Shown here piece by piece: positions 61,620 to 64,000 of a DNA stretch of 64,000 nt. The notes below the pieces were generated by a model. It worked only from the letters and a program-made list of their open reading frames with translations, ran no database searches and was not told where the DNA came from. Every line of letters begins with the position of its first letter. Position 1 is the stretch's first letter. The DNA lies in the NCBI GenBank assembly GCA_022843165.1, contig JALHOD010000013.1:35705-99704 (forward strand), in the 5' to 3' direction. The position numbers were made by a program, and so were the translations under genes. The DNA is from Pseudorhodoplanes sp. (GTDB taxonomy: Bacteria > Pseudomonadota > Alphaproteobacteria > Rhizobiales > Xanthobacteraceae).

Positions 61620-62258
61620 GTGAGTTCAACATCGCCCTTTTGGCAGTTTTGGGTGAATTGGGCGGTCCAATTAGCGATTGCTATTGGAACAATCGCGGCA
61701 GCCACATTGGCTCTTTTTGGAGGCTGGATTCGGACAAAGCTGCTACCTCCTTCTTTGCATCTGTCTCTGCCGAATACTTTGGGTACAAAATCTACAATAG
61801 TGCTTTTCGACAATGGCACCGCGCGCGAGTCAGTGAGTCGTTGGTACCATGTAAAGGTGGAGAACACTAAACGTTGGTCGCCAGCTTCACAAACGCAAGT
61901 GCTGTTGGTGGCTTTAGAGGAGCCAGATGCATCAGGACAGGATCGACCATTTTGGGTTGGTTCTATACCACTTAAATGGCGTTCGATGGGTTATTTACAT
62001 GATGGTCGAACGCTTGGTTATCCTGCGGAGTGCGATCTGTGCAGCGTCGTTAAGGATGGTTGGTTTGAGATACATCCAGCAGTGGCGGAATTTCCCATGA
62101 AGGCTCGGCGCAGTTCAGCCTGCAATTTGGTAATGTCTCTTCAGGCGCGAAGTGTTGAAGCTGACTCAGGGGTGCTACGTGTCCGCATTATATGGGATGG
62201 ACAATGGCATGATGAGGCAGAGGAAATGTCGCGCCACCTTGTTGTTCGACAAATTTGA
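61620..62258 (+). CDS. AT-richer orphan membrane-anchored protein
   Basis: The 212-residue protein starts at GTG 61620, 4-5 nt after GGAGG. Residues 1-45 contain one transmembrane helix with the pattern WVNWAVQLAIAIGTIAAATLALFGGWIR. A beta-rich domain of unknown fold follows (STIVLFDNGTARESVSRWYH, VKVENTKRW...). The gene is close to half G+C by eye, clearly lower than its neighbours, with different codon choice, which suggests transfer. A repeat lies just downstream. I do not recognise a family. Confidence 0.65.
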   Translation: MSSTSPFWQFWVNWAVQLAIAIGTIAAATLALFGGWIRTKLLPPSLHLSLPNTLGTKSTIVLFDNGTARESVSRWYHVKVENTKRWSPASQTQVLLVALEEPDASGQDRPFWVGSIPLKWRSMGYLHDGRTLGYPAECDLCSVVKDGWFEIHPAVAEFPMKARRSSACNLVMSLQARSVEADSGVLRVRIIWDGQWHDEAEEMSRHLVVRQI

Positions 62259-62263
62259 AGCAA

Positions 62264-62351
62264 GTAGGGTGGGCTAAGGCGCGGAGCGCCGTGCCCACCG
62301 CTGTGAGTTTGACGAGTAGTGGTGGGCTTCGCTGTGCTCAGCCCACCCTAC
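62264..62351 (+). repeat. REP-like inverted repeat element upstream of the FKBP gene
   Basis: The element is bounded by perfect 12-bp inverted termini GTAGGGTGGGCT (62264-62275) and AGCCCACCCTAC (62340-62351). Each arm holds an inner hairpin: the left GTGGGC...GCCCAC around GGCGC/GCGCC, the right GGTGGGC...GCCCACC. The word GTAGGGTGGGC resembles a dispersed intergenic repeat seen in many proteobacteria, from memory. No open frame is present. Confidence 0.75.
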
Positions 62352-62398
62352 GAACTAAGAACAACACTGACGAACCTTCAATCAGGAGTGAACCACAG

Positions 62399-62848
62399 AT
62401 GCACCGTTTCACCCGCGCCGCTCTGATGACCGCCGCGCTCGCCTTCACCACAATCGGAACCATCACCATGACCGACGACGCCGCCGCGCAATCCAAGCCC
62501 GTCACCACGCCGTCGGGCCTGCAGATGACCGACACCACGGTCGGCACCGGCGCGCAGCCGAAACAGGGCCAGACCGCCGTGGTGCATTACACCGGCTGGC
62601 TCTACAGCAACGGCCAGAAGGGCAAGAAATTCGATAGCTCGGTCGACCGCAAGGAGCCCTTTGAGTTCCCGGTCGGGCAGGGCCGCGTGATCAAGGGCTG
62701 GGACGAGGGCGTCGCCAGCATGAAGGTCGGGGGAAAACGCACGCTGGTGATCCCGCCGCAGCTCGGCTATGGCGACCGCGGCGCCGGCGGCGTCATTCCC
62801 GGCGGCGCGACGCTGATCTTCGATGTGGAGTTGCTCGGGGTGAAGTGA
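62399..62848 (+). CDS. FKBP-type peptidyl-prolyl cis-trans isomerase, secreted
   Basis: The 149-residue protein has a signal peptide (about residues 1-31, ALMTAALAFTTIGTI) and one FKBP domain: TGWLYSNGQKGKKFDSS, FEFPVGQGRVIKGWDEGVAS, and GYGDRGAGGVIPGGATLIFD. These are the standard active-site segments for prolyl isomerisation, probably in the periplasm. ATG 62399 is chosen; AGGAG is at 62383-62387. The frame is open upstream through the repeat, which is not protein-like. Confidence 0.92.
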   Translation: MHRFTRAALMTAALAFTTIGTITMTDDAAAQSKPVTTPSGLQMTDTTVGTGAQPKQGQTAVVHYTGWLYSNGQKGKKFDSSVDRKEPFEFPVGQGRVIKGWDEGVASMKVGGKRTLVIPPQLGYGDRGAGGVIPGGATLIFDVELLGVK

Positions 62849-62867
62849 GGGGTTCCAGTAATCTGGA

Positions 62868-62933
62868 GGCAGAATAGCGCAGCGTATTCCGCCATCCCGA
62901 CTCTCCCGGCGCAATGCCCCGCGCTATTGCGCC
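62868..62933 (+). repeat. palindromic repeat pair downstream of the FKBP gene
   Basis: Two adjacent palindromes. The first is GGCAGAATA...TATTCCGCC (62868-62893), an imperfect dyad. The second is GGCGCAAT (62908-62915) with ATTGCGCC (62926-62933), a perfect 8-bp stem. Together they resemble a REP-type mosaic and separate the FKBP gene from the convergent toxin gene. They could also act as bidirectional transcript ends, but there is no U-run. Confidence 0.6.
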
Positions 62934-62940
62934 TTGCACA

Positions 62941-63339
62941 TTACAACATCCTCGCCTTCACCTTGGCCTTCTTCGCCTTCGTCACCAGCGCCGCGTCCGC
63001 GCTCACCAACGGCACGCCTTCGCGTTCCGCCAGTGCGAGATAGAAGCAGTCATAGATCGGGTGATCGAGATCGATGGCGAGTTCGAGCGCGCGGGTATGC
63101 AACTCCTCCATCGGCGTCAATGCGGAGATTGGACCGAGCGCGATCTCGATCGCGGTGCGGGATTCTCGTTTCGGCAGGTCGCCCCGGCGCACGGCCTTCC
63201 AGATCGCGTTGCCGATTTCGGCAACGATGAGGGACGGAGCAATGACTTTATCTTCGGCTTGAAGCGCGGCGGCCTTGTCGGAATTGCGTTGGGTCAAGGT
63301 CCACAGAACCGCGACGCTCGCATCGACGACGAGCGTCAC
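62941..63339 (-). CDS. vapC: VapC-like PIN-domain toxin
   Basis: The 132-residue PIN-domain ribonuclease has the acidic active site Asp6 (VVDASVAV), Glu41 (VAEIGNAIW), Asp97 (YDCFYLALA) and Asp115 (VSADAAL), all expected for a functional VapC. These enzymes cut RNA, often initiator tRNA, when free of antitoxin. The ATG overlaps the antitoxin stop by 4 nt, the classic coupled order with antitoxin first. Confidence 0.9.
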   Translation of the reverse strand: MTLVVDASVAVLWTLTQRNSDKAAALQAEDKVIAPSLIVAEIGNAIWKAVRRGDLPKRESRTAIEIALGPISALTPMEELHTRALELAIDLDHPIYDCFYLALAEREGVPLVSADAALVTKAKKAKVKARML

Positions 63340-63578
63340 CGATAGCGTTCCTTGTTGTCGCGATCTTCGCGGATGTCCTTGACCGAGTCGCCCTTGATGG
63401 GACCGATCTTCTTGCGGAATGCGTCGGCGGCTGCCCAGGCTTCGGCCTTGCTCGGCTTCACGGCGGCTTTCAGCACCTCGCGCGCGGTGTCGCTCAGCGA
63501 ACTGCCTTCGGCCTTCGCCTTGTCCTTCAGGCGGCGGGCGGTGTCCTCATCGACGTTGCGGACCAGAATGTCGACCAT
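63336..63578 (-). CDS. vapB: VapB/FitA-like ribbon-helix-helix antitoxin
   Basis: The 80-residue protein has an N-terminal ribbon-helix-helix DNA-binding region (VDILVRNVDEDTARRLKDKA ... SLSDTAREVLKAAV) and a C-terminal tail (about 40-80) that would wrap the toxin. FitA-type antitoxins share the VRNVDEDT start. The gene lies just upstream of vapC on the minus strand, and its promoter region carries a strong dyad operator. Confidence 0.88.
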   Translation of the reverse strand: MVDILVRNVDEDTARRLKDKAKAEGSSLSDTAREVLKAAVKPSKAEAWAAADAFRKKIGPIKGDSVKDIREDRDNKERYR

Positions 63579-63602
63579 GGCGGCGGCTCCCTTGACGGCC
63601 GT

Positions 63603-63623
63603 TTGATATCAGACTGATATCAA
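63603..63623 (-). promoter_or_regulatory. palindromic operator upstream of vapB
   Basis: TTGATATCAG, a 1-nt spacer, then CTGATATCAA: a perfect 10+10 inverted repeat, with two embedded GATATC dyads. It ends 25 nt before the vapB ATG (63578). This is the expected place and form for the autorepression site of a ribbon-helix-helix antitoxin. Confidence 0.82.
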
Positions 63624-63844
63624 TTTGGCGAGGGGTGATTTTCCTTGCGGGCGGTGGCCGGTCATTCCGTCAGCCAAATCCCGGACGCCATCGCGCCGCG
63701 GGAGCGCGGAGCGCTGCCGCACACGCCGACAACACAAGCTGTTGAGCTTTGCGTGAGGCCGATCCCCCAGCGGAACCGCTCGCGGCCTTGCGCGTTATTT
63801 TTCCGAGCTGCGGGACAAATCTCAATCCGATCCAAGGGTTAGCC

Positions 63845-64000
63845 ATGCCAGGCCGTGATGAAGCACGGAGAATGGGAGCGTTGCTCGATTCCGAGCACAA
63901 GTCGGGCGATCCGTTCGCCGCGGCGATCCGCTCCACGCGCCTGTCGATGCTGATCACCGATCCGCGCCAGGACGACAATCCGGTCGTCTTTGCCAACGAC
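63845..64000 (+). CDS. start of a PAS/LOV-domain sensor protein (partial)
   Basis: ATG 63845 opens 52 codons that run off the window. The sequence ends DPFAAAIRSTRLSMLITDPR then QDDNPVVFAND, the N-terminal cap and first strands of a PAS domain of LOV type, as in HWE histidine kinases or LOV photoreceptors. The flavin-binding cysteine motif (NCRFLQ) would be just beyond the edge, so light sensing is not confirmed. About 220 nt of non-coding DNA separate it from the vapB operator. Confidence 0.7.
   Translation, partial: MPGRDEARRMGALLDSEHKSGDPFAAAIRSTRLSMLITDPRQDDNPVVFAND

Noticed and set aside
62264..62933. Repeats around the FKBP gene considered as insertion-sequence ends.
   Set aside because: No transposase frame, no target-site duplication visible, and the two repeat types differ; REP-like elements explain them better.

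Overview
The window is high-GC alphaproteobacterial chromosome. It most resembles the Hyphomicrobiales, somewhere near Bradyrhizobium, Rhodopseudomonas or Xanthobacteraceae. This rests on the tRNA-Trp/secE/nusG arrangement, the alphaproteobacterial RpoB, RpoC and RpoA lengths and start regions, an adenylate kinase with a short LID, an ATP12-family assembly factor, and promoters of the CTTGAC-N17-CTATAT type. The species cannot be named from sequence alone.

Positions 1-1006 hold the tail of a probable ABC permease and an isocitrate-lyase/PEP-mutase family enzyme. From about 1083 to 32875 there is an almost unbroken information-processing superlocus on the plus strand: tRNA-Trp, secE-nusG-rplKA, rplJL, rpoBC, the str genes (rpsL-rpsG-fusA-tuf), S10 (rpsJ to rpsQ), spc (rplN to secY-adk) and alpha (rpsM-rpsK-rpoA-rplQ). 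Many genes overlap by 1-8 nt, which suggests translational coupling. Readable control elements are a strong promoter and long leader before rplJ, a promoter before rpsL, and intrinsic terminators after rplL, rpoC, rpoA and rplQ. A REP-like pair of stem-loops lies between tuf and rpsJ. Several proteins here carry long low-complexity C-terminal tails. The most extreme is adenylate kinase, with about 115 extra residues that are strongly basic and contain no acidic residue.

Positions 33086-44874 are single-copy and housekeeping genes: a diheme cytochrome c, a membrane-fused spermidine-synthase-like protein, a DegP/HtrA protease, RarA, an alpha/beta hydrolase, an LCAT-family lipase/acyltransferase, an RluC-type pseudouridine synthase and a membrane GGDEF protein. 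Positions 44878-49567 encode, on the minus strand, a three-gene 2-oxoacid oxidoreductase of KorABC type with its own NAD(P)-linked iron-sulfur flavoprotein. Positions 50034-53762 are a tight overlapping unit: a HAD phosphatase that appears to start at CTG, a SulP-STAS-cNMP transporter, and ATP12. Positions 53908-55760 hold a FliK-like protein with an internal duplication coupled to a small FlhB C-domain-like protein, with no other flagellar gene in view.

Positions 55757-57460 encode a Tat-exported sulfide:quinone-oxidoreductase-like flavoprotein with a small membrane protein. An FNR/FixK-type box lies upstream. Small membrane and secreted proteins follow, then propionyl-CoA carboxylase beta (pccB). 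The end of the window (61620-63640) looks accessory. It contains an AT-richer orphan membrane protein, an FKBP isomerase flanked on both sides by palindromic repeats, and a VapBC-type toxin-antitoxin pair with a near-perfect 21-bp palindromic operator. The last bases begin a PAS/LOV-type sensor protein. I see no transposase, integrase, CRISPR array or rRNA gene.
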